From NCBI GenBank assembly GCA_947396885.1, contig OX377204.1, positions 3,348,001 to 3,412,000 of the forward strand: DNA of 64,000 nt. Reading direction: 5' to 3'. The position numbers were made by a program, and so were the translations under genes. Below the pieces are notes generated by a model. The model worked only from the letters and a program-made list of their open reading frames with translations. It was not told where the DNA came from and searched no databases. Of the stretch, positions 10,897 to 21,886 are shown piece by piece. Within the stretch, counting starts at the first letter, position 1. Each line of letters opens with the position of its first letter. Origin of the DNA: Heligmosomoides polygyrus polygyrus. Taxonomy: Eukaryota; Nematoda; Chromadorea; Rhabditida; Heligmosomidae.

Positions 10897-11031
10897 GTAG
10901 AAAAGAAGAAAGGAAGAAAATGCGAGAAGAAGGAGCATATAATGATAAAGAGTAAAGGGTGCTATATAAATCGCTCGCATCCATAATAAACACTTCTCTC
11001 CCGTCTGTACGTGTTCGCACACGTTATAACT
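10897..11031 (+). repeat. Putative 5' LTR and primer-binding site of the Ty3/gypsy element
   Basis: A TATA-like CTATATAAATCG (about 10960) is followed 20 bases later by AATAAAC and then TGGCGATCAGAAGACTCGCG from 11030. The TGG-initial sequence just upstream of gag fits a tRNA primer-binding site. I could not fix the outer LTR boundary and saw no matching 3' LTR, so the start is approximate. Confidence 0.35.
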
Positions 11032-11075
11032 GGCGATCAGAAGACTCGCGTGTAAGAAGAAGAAACGAAGCCGCA

Positions 11076-12102
11076 ATGGAGTCGGAAACAGGACCGCCGA
11101 AGCAGGAAGTCAAGGACAGTAACGAAGCGTCCACGCGATCAGGCACCGTAGGCTACGGTACCCAGGACGTGTACAGAGGACGGGTCCCTGGTCCGTATGT
11201 TCCTGGCATGTCCTGTCGGACGTGGTGGACGTTGCTTGTCAACTTCCTAGACTTACGGAGAGCAGTGGACGAGCGCAAGAAGCGCTTCTTGTTTTTCCAG
11301 GAAGTAGGCAATTCGAACTACGAGTTGCTAGAGTCCCTATTGCATGGCAAGAAATTGGAGAAAATGCCCCTGGAGGAGCTGCGTTGAGCGAAGGAGAGAC
11401 AACAGCAACCGAGGAAGCTGGTATTGGCTGAAAGGATCGGACTCATGTCAATGTCCCAAAAGCCAGGTCAGTCGCTCCATGAGTTCTACGCTCACTTGCA
11501 GAAGTCGGCAAATAACTGTACGTTCGAAGAGATTTAAAAAAAAAACCACAAAGACGCCATTGTGACGATGGTGTTTATTGGTGGCTTGCAATCCCTCGAA
11601 ACTAGGAAACGATTACTGGAAAAGGAGGACCTAACCTCCAAAGAAGCGCTAGAGCAGTCGGAGGCTCTGGAAAGAGTGGGCGTAAATGCGCCGCACCTAA
11701 AAGATGGACCACAGTCGTTAGAAGTATCTTAGGTAGGTAATTTTTGCCGTCCCTGGAAAAGTGAAATAGACATCCGAGAACTAGAATACCGCAGACAGAC
11801 GATAAAAGACGTAAGTGTCCCAGCAAGGGCCCAGCTCGGGACAGACGAGGTTGCAGTGTAGCTGGGTCACACGAGCTATGAATATTTTCGGAAGGACAAG
11901 GCTCACTGCAAAATCTGCAGAAAGAAGGGCCACTTTACCAATCTGTGCCGGAATTCCGATCGGAAGGGCACTAAGAAGTGGCAAAGTAACAAAGTCTCCC
12001 GCCAAGTGGCAGTGCCCGGAAGCTCCGACAGTGGGGATGATGAGGTAGGTTGTGGCGAGAATGTAGTTTTTGCAATTTGCCACCAAAGCGACTGTCGTTG
12101 AG
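11076..12102 (+). pseudogene. Ty3/gypsy gag pseudogene with CCHC zinc knuckle
   Basis: From ATG 11076 the frame reads MESETGPPKQEVKDS, then WTLLVNFLDLRRAVDERKKR, and stops at 11387. The gag-like reading resumes in other frames (KPGQSLHEFYAHLQKSANNC, then RKRLLEKEDLTSKEALEQSE). A CX2CX4HX4C zinc knuckle (CKICRKKGHFTNLC) lies at 11907-11948 in yet another frame and is followed by an acidic linker ending at about 12098. The order capsid, then knuckle, then protease is standard for this superfamily. At least three breaks are present. Confidence 0.75.
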
Positions 12103-12323
12103 TGAGAAGACCGGTGAGAGATGTCGACCAGCAGAGCAAGCGGATGAAAGCAGCCAAGTTTCCTGACAATAATAGCAGTGAGCCGGTGAGGAATGATAAC
12201 TTACTGCGAGCAGGCAGCCAGCCGCTGTTGAGCAACCGCGTTACGACATTTGAATAGTGATTTGCATGATGTGGCTGTAGAGCCACTGTGAATGATAACC
12301 ATTGAAGGGCACATTGAACCCTT

Positions 12324-12634
12324 CGATTAGACACTGGTGCATCGATGTCGGTAATAGATGAACAAGCGTGGCACAAGATCGCTAGGCCAAAGCTGAGCGA
12401 ATCTGCCGTGGAGGTCACATCGTCTAATAACCAGCGTATTAAGCTCGGTGGTAGGGTAAAAGTGAGGCTGGTATTTGGAACACGTGAACAATTAATGGAT
12501 ATCCATGTTTTCAAGAGTGCTAGTCATTCATTATGTGGGCGCGACATGATAAAGGCCCTACAAATTGACTGCGATCTCCACTACGGGGTAGCTCACAGCG
12601 TGAAGGAGATGACTATGGTAGTATTAAAAAACTA
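12324..12634 (+). pseudogene. Ty3/gypsy retropepsin-like protease
   Basis: The frame contains RLDTGASMSVIDEQAW, with the DTGAS aspartyl protease active site at 12330-12344. It continues through IKLGGRVKVRLVFGTREQ and SLCGRDMIKALQIDCDL, a retropepsin-like end. It stops at 12634. The upstream join to the zinc knuckle is broken by stops at about 12098 and 12315. It lies between gag and RT as expected. Confidence 0.75.
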
Positions 12635-12744
12635 AATAACACGCATCCTAGATGAAAATAAGCAGCTTTTCCGAGGTGGCCTTGGAAAGTGCGTCTCTAC
12701 GCAAGCAGAGCGAAAGTTCAAGAGTACGCCTATGCCTAAATTTT

Positions 12745-13690
12745 TCAGATACCAATACCAATAGCATCACGCCCAAAAGTGGAAGCGAAATTAGAAGAGC
12801 TGGTTCAGAACAGTATCTTTAAAAGAGTAGAACATGCTCAGTTGGCGACGCCCCTGGTGGTGGTAGTGCCAAAGCCATGAGGTAAGATAAGGATATGCGG
12901 AGACTATAAGGTGACCTTAAATCCACAGCTTGATATCAACCAGTATCCGCTTCGGAAACCAGATAATCTTTTTCACATGCTAAATGGAGGCAAGAAGTTC
13001 TCCAAGATGAGTATTTCTGATGCGTACATGCAAGTAGAGTTACACCCGGATTCTAGGAAGTACACCACTATAAACACTCCTAGGGACGTTTTGAACAAAC
13101 AACAGTGCCATTCGGAATAGCCTCAGCGCCGGCAATGTTTCAGCGTAGGATGGAGATGACGCTTAATGGGATCGAAGGTGTACTGGGTTACTTAGACGAT
13201 ATCACAGTGACAGGACTAGACGATAAAACTAGGAGCGGTTGGAAAGGTTTTGAAGAGGCTCAGCGAGGCGGGTTTTCGTGTGAAGGGAAAAGTGTGAGTT
13301 CCTCAAAGAGGAAATGGAAATTTTTGGTCACGTGTTCGACGCCAAAGGAATACGCCCGTCTTCGAATAAGCTGAAGGCTATAGTTAACATGCCGGAACCT
13401 ACAAGTGATGAGGAGTTGGAGTCTTACCTGGGCATGGTTCAATATTATGGGAATTTTTTCCGTAGACTAGCTACTCTGGCTGCTATCCTTAACGGGTTAT
13501 GTAGAAAAGGCGTACAATGGAACTGGGAGAGACAACAAAGGGATGCCTTTAGTGCTATTAGAGGAAAGTTGACAGCCGCAGAGACATTGGCACATTATAA
13601 TCCTGTGGTCGTATTCATGAACGTTTCCGGAAGCGTCTGAATATAGGTATGGAATTGGCGCCGTGATACACAGTAACCCCAGAATGGCCA
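12745..13690 (+). pseudogene. Ty3/gypsy reverse transcriptase and start of RNase H
   Basis: RT motifs appear in order: IPIPIASRPKVEAKLEELV, LATPLVVVVPKP, stop, GKIRICGDYKVTLNPQLDIN, PLRKPDNLFHMLNGGKKF, SKMSISDAYMQVEL, then after a frameshift VPFGIASAPAMFQRRME and GVLGYLDDITVTG (YLDD catalytic box near 13190). A further shift leads to EIFGHVFDAKGIRPS, YLGMVQYYGNFFRRL and WNWERQQRDAFSAIRGKL, followed by the first RNase H segment. Integrase was not found. The element is 3'-truncated and dead. Motif spelling suggests a Mag-like lineage, but this is inference. Confidence 0.9.
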
Positions 13691-14000
13691 TATGAGAAAG
13701 AATTTTGAGTGATTCTCGACGATGAGTACCCTCTAGCAGTTTTACATTTGGATCCGCACATATCGCAAAATAAAAAGTGGTTTAAAGCCGTTTGCATTGC
13801 AGGGGATTCGACTCAACACCACATTCACCAGTTTCAACCCTAGGTTGAGCGAACGACTTCGACTCCAGGCTTAAGAGAGGATTCGTTGCTCCCCATAGGA
13901 ATCCCACGACAAACATTGACAATATGCATTGCGCTGATCAGCCAGACGAATCCTTTCTGTTTTGCTCCCTCAATGACTCATGGACCGTTTCCGGAGCACG
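13691..14000 (+). repeat. Dispersed repeat X, copy 1
   Basis: This stretch matches the reverse complement of about 28540-28870. Shared phrases include 'aagaattttgagtgattct', 'gccgtttgcattgcagggg' and 'atcagccagacgaatcctt'. It begins just after the gypsy RNase H fragment and runs into the GC-rich block. No coding function is supported; the open frame starting ATGCATTGCGCTGATC is shared by both copies and has no recognisable domain. Confidence 0.7.
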
Positions 14001-14019
14001 GGCCATAGGCCTATGTTAT

Positions 14020-14260
14020 ACTTCGGCGACGCGTCGCCGACGCTGCGACACGTCAGCGACGGCCCGTCACCGACGTCGGCCGACGCTGACGTCACCAGCG
14101 ACGTCGCCGACGTCGCCACAGACTCCGCCGACGTCGCTACAGACGCCGCCGACGTCGCCACAGACGCCGCCGACGTCGCCACAGACGCGTGGTCGACGTC
14201 GGTGACGTCGTCAACAGATTCTGTGGCGGCGTCGGGGACGTCGTTGACAGGAGAGCATCG
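14020..14260 (+). repeat. GC-rich block with a 21-bp minisatellite
   Basis: Four 21-bp units (GACGTCGCCACAGACGCCGCC with minor changes) run from 14109 to 14192 inside a GC-rich tract full of GACGTC and GTCGCCGAC. Frames on both strands are open because the repeat lacks stops, giving low-complexity DVATDAA-type peptides; these are probably not genes. The left part (CTTCGGCGACGCGTCGCCG) also occurs in reverse at about 15240-15260. Confidence 0.75.
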
Positions 14261-15014
14261 GAGCGCATTTTTAGCATCGGAGCGCGCTTTCAATGTCATC
14301 ATTTGGCCACCGGTCTGCCGATTGCATATATTTTGTGCTTTTCTTAATCTTCAAAAGGATTTTTTATTCTTAATTCTTCTTAATGTTTCAAGACTTGATG
14401 ATGATTTGTTGTTCTGTATGTACGGTAGTCTGCTCAACCATAATCTGCCGAACCTTAATCTCCGAATGTTCTCTTACTAACCAATTTTGGCTTTTAGAAG
14501 GATGGATAAGTGTGATTACAAGATTACAAGAATATCTGAATAGAATAAAATGTGATTTGTCTAAGGTAGAGCATAATTGGAAATCTTGTAGTGTGCGAGG
14601 AAAAGAAGATTGTGAGCGCGAATATGTAACCTATTTAAGTATCAAGTGATGAAGAGCCAAGATGAATACGGCGCGATAGGTGCTAAACATCGTCAAAATG
14701 ATGGCCGACATTGAGAGAAAGTAAGCAAACGAGGCGCCTTCTTGATGTGCGGTTATGAAACTCATGTCGATTCAAAGTAGGCATGAACTATAATTTGAAG
14801 CGAACTCTATCTCTTCTAGACTAACCCAATCCAAATGGTACTGGACCGCTTAGGAGTCTGACGCGTCCGTTGGTTTTTTCACACTATTGGCTGGATGCCG
14901 CAAGATGGGCGTTTTTGCACTTTCGATTTCGTAATTCGAGGTCCGCCGAGGATGTTGACAGTGCCGGGAACGAAGAGCCCACCCACAAACAAAATACTCT
15001 CTCTGAGCGCATTT
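14261..15014. other. Interval with no supported gene
   Basis: Ordinary base composition returns between the two GC-rich blocks. Short open frames have no domain or splice support. Confidence 0.4.
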
Positions 15015-15082
15015 TCTCCCAGCCTTGAATGAGGCCGGCGACGGCCCGTCGCCGTGCACAGCGCGGCGACCGACCCACGGAC

Positions 15083-15130
15083 GACGTCGGTGGCGACGTC
15101 GGTGGCGACGTCGGTGGCGACGTCGGCGGC
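15083..15130 (+). repeat. 12-bp minisatellite, four units
   Basis: The unit GACGTCGGTGGC is repeated at 15083, 15095, 15107 and, with one change, 15119. It lies in a GC-rich block that resembles the block at 14020-14260 in reverse orientation. Long overlapping open frames here are composition artefacts. Confidence 0.85.
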
Positions 15131-15330
15131 GGAAGTATAACACCCCCTGCGGAGCTCTCGGCGACGTCGTCGGCGACGCTGTGTTGGGCGGGCTGCCACG
15201 CAGTGCGTAGCTGCCCGCAAAGCACAGCGTCGCCGACGTCGGCCGACGCGTCGCCGAAGTATGACATAGGCCATAGTGCGCAGAAGCTCGGGTCCGCGCG
15301 TCGCTGACGCTCCCCTTTCTAGCTGCAATC

Positions 15331-15427
15331 GCGCGGCGGCGCGTCAAATTCGGGGCGCGGCGCGACTGGCCGCGCCGCTCCCCAAATTGACGCGCCGCGC
15401 CGCGGCAGGAGTATAAAAGGCGCCTTA
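15331..15427 (+). repeat. GC-rich hairpin followed by a TATA-like box (cassette copy 1)
   Basis: Arms 15331-15364 and 15371-15404 form an imperfect stem of about 32 bp built from GCGGCGCGTCAAATT and its complement. Seven bases later comes AGTATAAAAGGCGCCTTAG. The same hairpin plus TATAAAAGGCGCC is found in reverse at 28380-28470, and the TATA part recurs at about 30089-30107. Similarity between the three loci stops just after the box, so it may mark an element end or a core promoter. Confidence 0.65.
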
Positions 15428-15499
15428 GTGCGATTGGGCCTGGCCTAAACAAGAGTTACCATAGCAAAATGTTGTCCACTAGTAGGTATGAAGACCCAA

Positions 15500-16324
15500 T
15501 CGGGGGTGTGCGCTGACTTTCCGCCGGAAAATTTTTTACCGTAAATTTTTAACGCGGAAATTCGCCGGTAAATTCGGTAAATCCTTTATTTTTTAAATTT
15601 AATATTCCCTTAAAAACAACTGGTTTTATGCGGCCGTAATATCAAAAAAAAGTAAAGCTCTTCAACGAAACATCATCACGTTCAAAAAGGCCATACCATC
15701 CTCATTTTACCATCCATACGTCATCCTAAAGCAAACAGACATCAGTAGCCGTGTTCAAGAAGCGACGGGAGAGGGAAGGCAAGCGAGATCTTCCCGCTAT
15801 CGCTCCATTTCCCGACGGGAAGCCAGGAACGTTCCTGGGAACGTTCATGAATACGGCCACAGGATTAAAACGTGCCAATGTCTTTGCGGCTGTCAGCTTT
15901 TCTCTAATAGCACTAAAGGCTTCCCTTGTTTTTTCCCCCAGTTCCATTGTACGCCTTTTCTGCGTAACCCGTTAAGGGGAGCAGCCAGAGCCTAGGAATA
16001 AATTTCCCATAATATTGAGCCATGCCTAGGAGCGCACCATATCCGCCTCCTGACATGGGCATGGATGTTTTAACTAGGTTAAGGACCACGAAAGCTAATA
16101 GCAAGTTATCGAAGAAGATAGAAGCAATCACTTTTAAACAGAGATCGGTAATATGCTCTCTTCTCCATTCGATAGATAGGAACATGATTTTGTATGAAAA
16201 AGTCGTTAAATTTTCCAGTAAATTTGGGAATTTACCGAAAATTTCCGTTAAAAGAAATTATCGCGAAAATGCCGGTAAATCCGTTGAACCGGTAAATTGT
16301 TAACCGGTAAACGCACATCCCTGG
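15500..16324. mobile_element. TIR-like element enclosing a gypsy fragment
   Basis: The left end GGGGGTGTGCGC near 15502 mirrors the right end GCGCACATCCCTGG-like sequence finishing at 16324. Both flanks contain 'taggtat' and its mirror 'atacctac'. Subterminal DNA on both sides is rich in 'taccggtaaatt'-type phrases. Internally it holds a minus-strand gypsy RT fragment. No transposase of its own. Confidence 0.45.
15780..16100 (-). pseudogene. Ty3/gypsy RT fragment, same family as the 11-13.7 kb element
   Basis: Minus-strand frames read LLGMAQYYGKFIPRL and ELGEKTREAFSAIREKLTAA, followed by TLARFNPVAVFMNV. These align with YLGMVQYYGNFFRRL, ERQQRDAFSAIRGKLTAA and TLAHYNPVVVFMNV of the plus-strand copy. 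Frameshifts separate the pieces. It is a short, dead fragment inside a TIR-like element. Confidence 0.7.
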
Positions 16325-16976
16325 ACCCAATACCTACTGAGTCTTACCATTAGGTTTACGTCCATCCGTAGCATACGGAAACAAAGAACCAAATCATTGA
16401 AAACTCAACGATGCAATAGAATTTTTAGGCCGTTTAGTCTGGTAAGTTTTCTCAGAGAAACCCTTGTATCTGAGGTAGGCGACAACGTATTTCGAAGAGA
16501 AAAAAAATATGGCGAGCTTGCGTTTCCTACGTCGCAAATTTTTCAAAAACATGGAATTTTCAATTATTCCTGGAAGAATTTTACAACTCTTCTAGAGAAA
16601 TATATTTGTATCTTATTTCAAAGACATGTTATAAAAAATCAAAAACACACTTTTCCATAGAGATCATAAAACGCTCTACGCTTTAGCTAGTCAAGCGCAG
16701 ACAACCAAAATTCAGCTCAACATTTGGTCCAGTGTACTGTGTTCTTTTCACTTCGAAGCATACACCTTTCTAACCAGGCGACTTCTGGATGTAAGACTAG
16801 CATCAGCAAAACTGAAACGGTATTCTCGTTTTTCTCTTCGAACTGGGAATTTTCTAAAAGGGTTCAAAGAAATTTTTGATCTGAAAAATCGTTGTTCTTG
16901 TTTGAAAACGGCGCGCATGGCGCATACAAAAAAAGGGGCGTCTACCCCTGTCTACTTATCCCTTTATCCCCCATCC
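16325..16976. other. Interval with no supported gene
   Basis: AT-rich sequence with short open frames only; nothing recognisable. Confidence 0.4.
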
Positions 16977-16978
16977 GA

Positions 16979-17278
16979 GGGCGCATGTAGCGCAGTCGGA
17001 GGAGGCGCGACTGTCGCGTGCACCCGATACCAGGTTCCTGGTTCGGATTTCCCGCCCATGCCAACCAAGCCTTCCATCCCTCCGGGGTCGGTGAATTGGT
17101 ACCAGACCTGTCTGGGAAGGATAAAGCGCTGACTTGTTCATCGGCTGGCCACCGCAAGTCATTGTATGGCCAAATACGCATTCATGTCGCCTCCACGACA
17201 TCCCGTTGAAATAGAATGCGCTGGCGCATCCCAACGGGGATTGAGTAACGCCGTTCTTTATCCTTATCCTTATCCTCC
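16979..17278 (+). repeat. tRNA-derived SINE, family 1
   Basis: It begins with a pol III A-box-like TAGCGCAGTCGGAGG, has a B-box-like GGTTCGGATTTCC about 50 bases on, then a conserved body (CCAACCAAGCCTTCCATCCC, TTGTATGGCCAAATACGCAT, CCACGACATCCCGT). It ends in a CCTTATCCTTATCC tail. About eleven copies of this roughly 290-bp unit occur in the window. Six-frame peptides over it are shadows. Confidence 0.85.
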
Positions 17279-17444
17279 ATTCACGAGCTGTAGCTATTCC
17301 TTTCAGTAAAAACAGTTGAAAAAAGGTGAAAAATAATTCCCGCTCCAGAGAGCGTTGGGATAGGCGCTGCAATACGCCGTGAAGAATTCGGCATTGCGTA
17401 TTCCACTGTCCTATACACGTCATTATCGCTTGAAATTGGATTAG

Positions 17445-17650
17445 ACCATGCGATGTAAAAGTTCTGGAGAAAGTTACACTAAATTTTCCGAGAACGAAAT
17501 GTATCCTAATCGTCTTGGAGAGTCTCTAGCTTAATGTGCAAAAAATTCGATTTTACATACGTTCATTTTGACTTTAGGGCTTTAAACTGGTTCAAGATAG
17601 TGTCCAATTTGACGTTAAAATGGGATATCATTGGTCCAATGTGCTACCAC
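17445..17650. repeat. Partial copy of the large foldback family
   Basis: Contains 'cactaaattttccgagaac', 'gagtctctagcttaatg' and 'gtccaatttgacgttaaaa', the right-arm phrases of the elements at 40905-42085 and 43586-44944. Confidence 0.45.
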
Positions 17651-18059
17651 AGTCACGGCATGCAGAGTAATAAAGCACATCTCTGATTGCTATTTCATCA
17701 GCTGATCGTTGGTATTATAGAGTTCTCCAATCCGCCTCAAACTCCACTTTTCACTGAAGTTCAGAAACTGTCATTCTTTATCTCCTTGTGCTGAGAAGAG
17801 AAAAAGTGTCTTAAAAGGACAACGTGTGAACCGCTCATAAGTAGGGTGGTGATTTCGTTATGCGACTTAGTCTCTGTTCTGTCATAAACGCATCGCACCA
17901 TCACGTCCATAAAGCTCCTATGTACTTTGGAGATTTGGTGTGAAACATAGCACCTACATATGTTTTGATTTGAGTCCGCTAAGTCACTAAAAGGTGTCGC
18001 AAAACTGCATTCATTATTTTGATAGTCGCAAAAATCGGCACTGTTATAATTTCATGACC

Positions 18060-18480
18060 CCAGGGGTCCAGAAAAGATCGAAAATTTTTTATTTCGCCCA
18101 GACCTTGCCTAGGTGGTTATTTGGGGTGCTGATAACGAATCTAACATGCGCTTTTGAAAAGTCGGCTCATAACGATAGATACGGGTGACTAAGGCTGTCG
18201 AGATCATAATCACAAATTTCCCTCAAACTTACGATTAGGCCAGGGGGCCAGGGAACCTCCTCCTCCTGTCCTAGTTATAAAGACTCCGTGCAGATATAAA
18301 AGCCCGAAGTATACGGAGATGCTACAAATGGACATGCCACCTTGGCTCTCGATATTTAGTGATTGTACCTCCTGAAATCCATTTTGAAGCGCTCCTTACC
18401 CTATCTACCGTAACCTACCATAGTCCAGCGTAATAGCAAAAGCGAATGTCAGATTCGTGTTCAGCACCTTATAAATCCTT
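18060..18480. repeat. Dispersed repeat D ('ggggtgctgat' family)
   Basis: Carries 'ggttatttggggtgctgat', 'acgggtgac' and, in reverse near the right end, 'gattcgtgttcagcacc'. The same phrases recur at 29700-29820, 49090-49160 and several times at 55830-56300. Non-coding. Confidence 0.55.
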
Positions 18481-18665
18481 CTGACAGAATTTTGAGCGAA
18501 ATCGGAGATTTATTTATTTATTTGTTTATTCAAGGCATAGACAGACACAGACAACTGTCTAGCATGTAAAATAAAAAAAAACGAACAAAGCATCACAATT
18601 TGATCACTCGAACACAAGTCAAGTAAATAGCAAACCACAGGGATCATTTCTTGAGTGTTTGGCAT

Positions 18666-19508
18666 TCAATCGTTGACAAACATTTTACAGGCTTGAGCAG
18701 AGAGCCTCTCTAAATCTTCATACTTGCCCAGTAGCAGGTTGAATTCCTTGAAAATGGGATATGTTAAGAAATCTGATCTGATTCGCGATTTAGCAACTGA
18801 GACTCGATGTTTCAACTTCCCTCTCACGGTTCTTGTCAACATCCCGCCAAGGAATTTATTTGTGTCAATGGAAGCCTTATTTGCAACAATTTTGTATAAC
18901 ATGACAAAATCAGCGATTATTTCTTCTTTTCTTGAGATAATGGTCTTAACGGCCTTAGTCACCGCCACATATCGTAACCAGCCTAAATTTCGAAAATGTC
19001 AGTATCATGATCAGCGCTCCAAAGATCTCTAAAGTCAAGTCGTATAGGTACAATAGTGCCTAAAATCCTCCACTAAGCTTCGACAAGGCTTAGACTTTTT
19101 AAGGAGCAAAAATCCGAAGTTCTGTTGGTTAATCGCTGAGAGTGCTTCAAGTGCTCGCGCATTTTTTCGCAATGTTGACTGACAGTTTAAATGCCAGTTG
19201 CCTGCAGTGTTTTCAATAAAGCATTGCGTGGATTTGTGCTTACGGCTCTTGAGAGTTAACGATTTAATTCGCGGCTGAGACGGTGACTTAGTCAAACTTT
19301 TTCCTCAAAAATTCCAAATTGGATGTACTACATATGAGAGGCCTTCCAGAACTGCTTTTGCTAGAGAAGTCAACACAGAACGAGTTCTGCGTCCATCTTT
19401 TGTAGCATAAGCTATGGATCGAGAACTGATGTCTGGAGAGACGACAAGAAGGCTCAGCAGCAGGTCCACAAAGAAGTCGTTGCACGATACAAGCCGCGTG
19501 TAGTGCAA
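18666..19508 (-). pseudogene. Unrecognised decayed coding-like stretch
   Basis: Three consecutive minus-strand frames read DFFVDLLLSLLVVSPDISS, then KSRKHKSTQCFIENTAGNW and NARALEALSAINQQNFGFLL, then WLRYVAVTKAVKTIISRKEE and ending QACKMFVND. Each stays open 65-100 codons, and the pieces run in order with frame changes between them, as in an old transposase or gene copy. I do not recognise the family; a hAT-like transposase is a weak guess from the W-L-R-Y and Lys-rich spacing only. Confidence 0.25.
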
Positions 19509-20339
19509 CGGAACAATCTTGAAATGTCAGGACATGTCGCGAACAATCGCGACCTTCGTTCGGCTTATCTCTGTCTCGGTAGCATTCTATGATGGGAAGA
19601 TTCTTGAGAATGTGTTTGTTGTAATGTTTCTACTGTATTTAAGGCCCCTCGAGGAAAGCTCTGAGTCATTGGGCTACGGTATGTATTACGGTCGATAAGG
19701 ATAAAGAGATTACTGAACCACCGTTGACAGGACACCTGGAAATCGTGGAGTCTCCATGAAGAATATGTCGTCATATCGACAGCAGCGTCGACTTTTAGAA
19801 TGACTTCAGGAGCACTTCTAGAACCGCATAGATCATGTTAGTTAAATTATAATAATGCATTACCCACACCCGTTTTTATACACTGTGTTATGTAGGCTGC
19901 TTTTCAGTGTTTCCACATTTGGTTTCAAGATTCTGCTCAGTCTTAGAAAAGCCCATTCTCTCTCTTTTCCGTTATTCTGCACGTCCATCGATAGTTGTTC
20001 AGTTCTGTCCCTTTGTTACTGTTCGATACACGAAGACATCTACTCTCCTCCTCTCAGCCGTATGATGCAATTTACTTGACACCGATAACAAGTTGGATGG
20101 CAAAAACGATAAGGCAAAAAATATTCTGAAAATTTTCGTCGCTACGAATTGCCGCGGTACTATGGTCGACCAGTCTGTAGTTACATGTAGAAGCAACAAA
20201 GGGGGTCACTGAAAGAATCTATGCCTCGCCTAAGTTTGAAAGGCAACTTCCTTACGCTTAGGTGTGACCTGCCACGAATGTTGCTCGAGAGTGGTTAATT
20301 TCATACAAACCACACTATAACTCGGCTAGTTTTTGCAAT
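19509..20339. other. Interval with no supported gene
   Basis: No domain, splice pair or repeat boundary could be supported. Confidence 0.35.
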
Positions 20340-21330
20340 ACTGCTCCATTTTGCGCAACACTTTTATGAAATGCACTCATTTGCCCTCTAACAACTTGGC
20401 GGAAGAGGATCATAGTCCCGCGCTGCTGCCGTCGCTCGTCGCTGAGCACTGCACAACGACGAGCGAAGGTCGCAGAAGGAAAAGTGCCCGTCGTGCACTC
20501 TTTTTGTGCTTCTTTCGACCGCTCGTCGCGAGATATCGCCGTCGCGCTGCAATCGCGCGCCGCAGCGGTGGACGGGAGTATATCATAGGCCTCAGATCGA
20601 CTCGATAGTTACGATGGATGAAAAGTATTACGTCTACGACAATTTGGTACACTGGGTAGGCTTCGATGAGTTGTCACAACTATAGGCGAAACGTCTTGAT
20701 TACGACAAAAATGAGTTGCTTTCGGTCTGCGGGGGCAGACATAACTCCGACGCCGCGCGAACCCCCTGGCGTCGCGCACGGTGCGCGACGAAATTGGAAC
20801 AGTTGTCGCGGTACGATGCCTCCGACGGCTACAAACGCTTCCGACAGGGACACGCGGCACGAGTTTGCCTCATTTCAACGTTTCTTGGAGATGCTATATG
20901 AATGTGGTTTCAATAGGACGATCAGCGACAGTTTATACAGGAATCTTGGTCGTGTGGTTGGTTTCCAGCGTCAGCATTTGCCATGTACAACTTCTTCGGT
21001 CAATTTTTACCCGTGATTATGGTTACACTACGGGAAAAGGTCACTACCACCCATTCTCGGATCATTTGTCCTACTGCAGACAGTTGCCTACCACATTCTG
21101 TGGAATCTTAAGTTTCTTGCTAGAAATGTGGTCTGGGAGCATGAACACTGAGAACATTTCGTGCTCCGCGGCTAACCATGCGTCACCGAGCGCACGTCCG
21201 CGTTTCAGCGCGGCGATGTCGCACGCGGACAGCGCGCGACGTCGCGTCGGAGTTAGGTCCTGGAGCCTTCGGTCTGGTGGGACATCAATGTCCCAGTCTT
21301 CTGGGAATTGGTTCCTAACTTTTCCATGGT
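20340..21330. other. GC-rich patches without a supported gene
   Basis: Two GC-rich patches (about 20400-20590 and 21170-21260) alternate with ordinary sequence. The first ends GGGAGTATATCATAGGCC, reminiscent of the TATA cassette at 15411 but diverged. Overlapping frames on both strands are explained by composition. Confidence 0.35.
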
Positions 21331-21389
21331 ACACTCGAACGTGTTTTGGGCTCAGCTGGGGAAAATGAGCGAAATCCTATGTAATCGCA

Positions 21390-21776
21390 ATCCTAGAAAA
21401 GGAAAATTCTTCTCATGGATAGCGATAGACCACAGCAAAGAATACGCAGAAGAAATTGGAGGAACTCGGGATTGAACTGGTACCCAATACTCAGCTGATC
21501 TTGCACCCAGTGACTACCACGTTTTCCGGTCGCTGCAGTCTTTCTTAGCTGAAAAACAAGTGTGCAAATCGGGAGGAAGTCAAAAGTGGTGTCAACAACT
21601 CCTTGCTGTCCAAGTCTCCGGAGACCTTGTTTGTGGTATTCACTCTCTACCGGAAAGATGGCAATATGTGATAGATCATAACGGTGGATATTTTTGTGAA
21701 TGATAGTGGTTGTTAGTAAAGTTATAACTATAAAATTTTCTTCGACATTAGCCTAAAAACTTTCTGGACAACCTAA
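21390..21776 (+). pseudogene. mariner transposase 3' fragment with right terminal repeat
   Basis: The strand reads TQKKLEELGIELVP, then after a frameshift YSADLAPSDYHVF (third catalytic Asp motif), RSLQSFLAEKQ, and later SLPERWQYVIDHNGGYF followed by a stop. About 60 bases past the stop lies TTTCTGGACAACCTAA, whose reverse complement TTAGGTTGTCCAG is a typical mariner terminus. The 5' part and left terminus were not located. Confidence 0.7.
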
Positions 21777-21886
21777 TAATAAGCGTTCAAGGTCAATAGA
21801 TTCTTTATAGTTATAGTGAAAAACATTTCAAAAACAACGCAAAAATGTACAGAAACCGGGAACAGCACTGCGCTGAGCGTACGATT

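Noticed and set aside
13970..14480. Long overlapping frames over the GACGTC repeats (D-V-A-T-D type peptides)
   Set aside because: The GC-rich repeat has no stop codons in several frames on both strands, and no splice sites or conserved domain support a gene.
14850..15452. A 200-codon Arg-rich minus-strand frame
   Set aside because: Composition artefact of the GC-rich hairpin and 12-bp minisatellite; competing frames are equally open.
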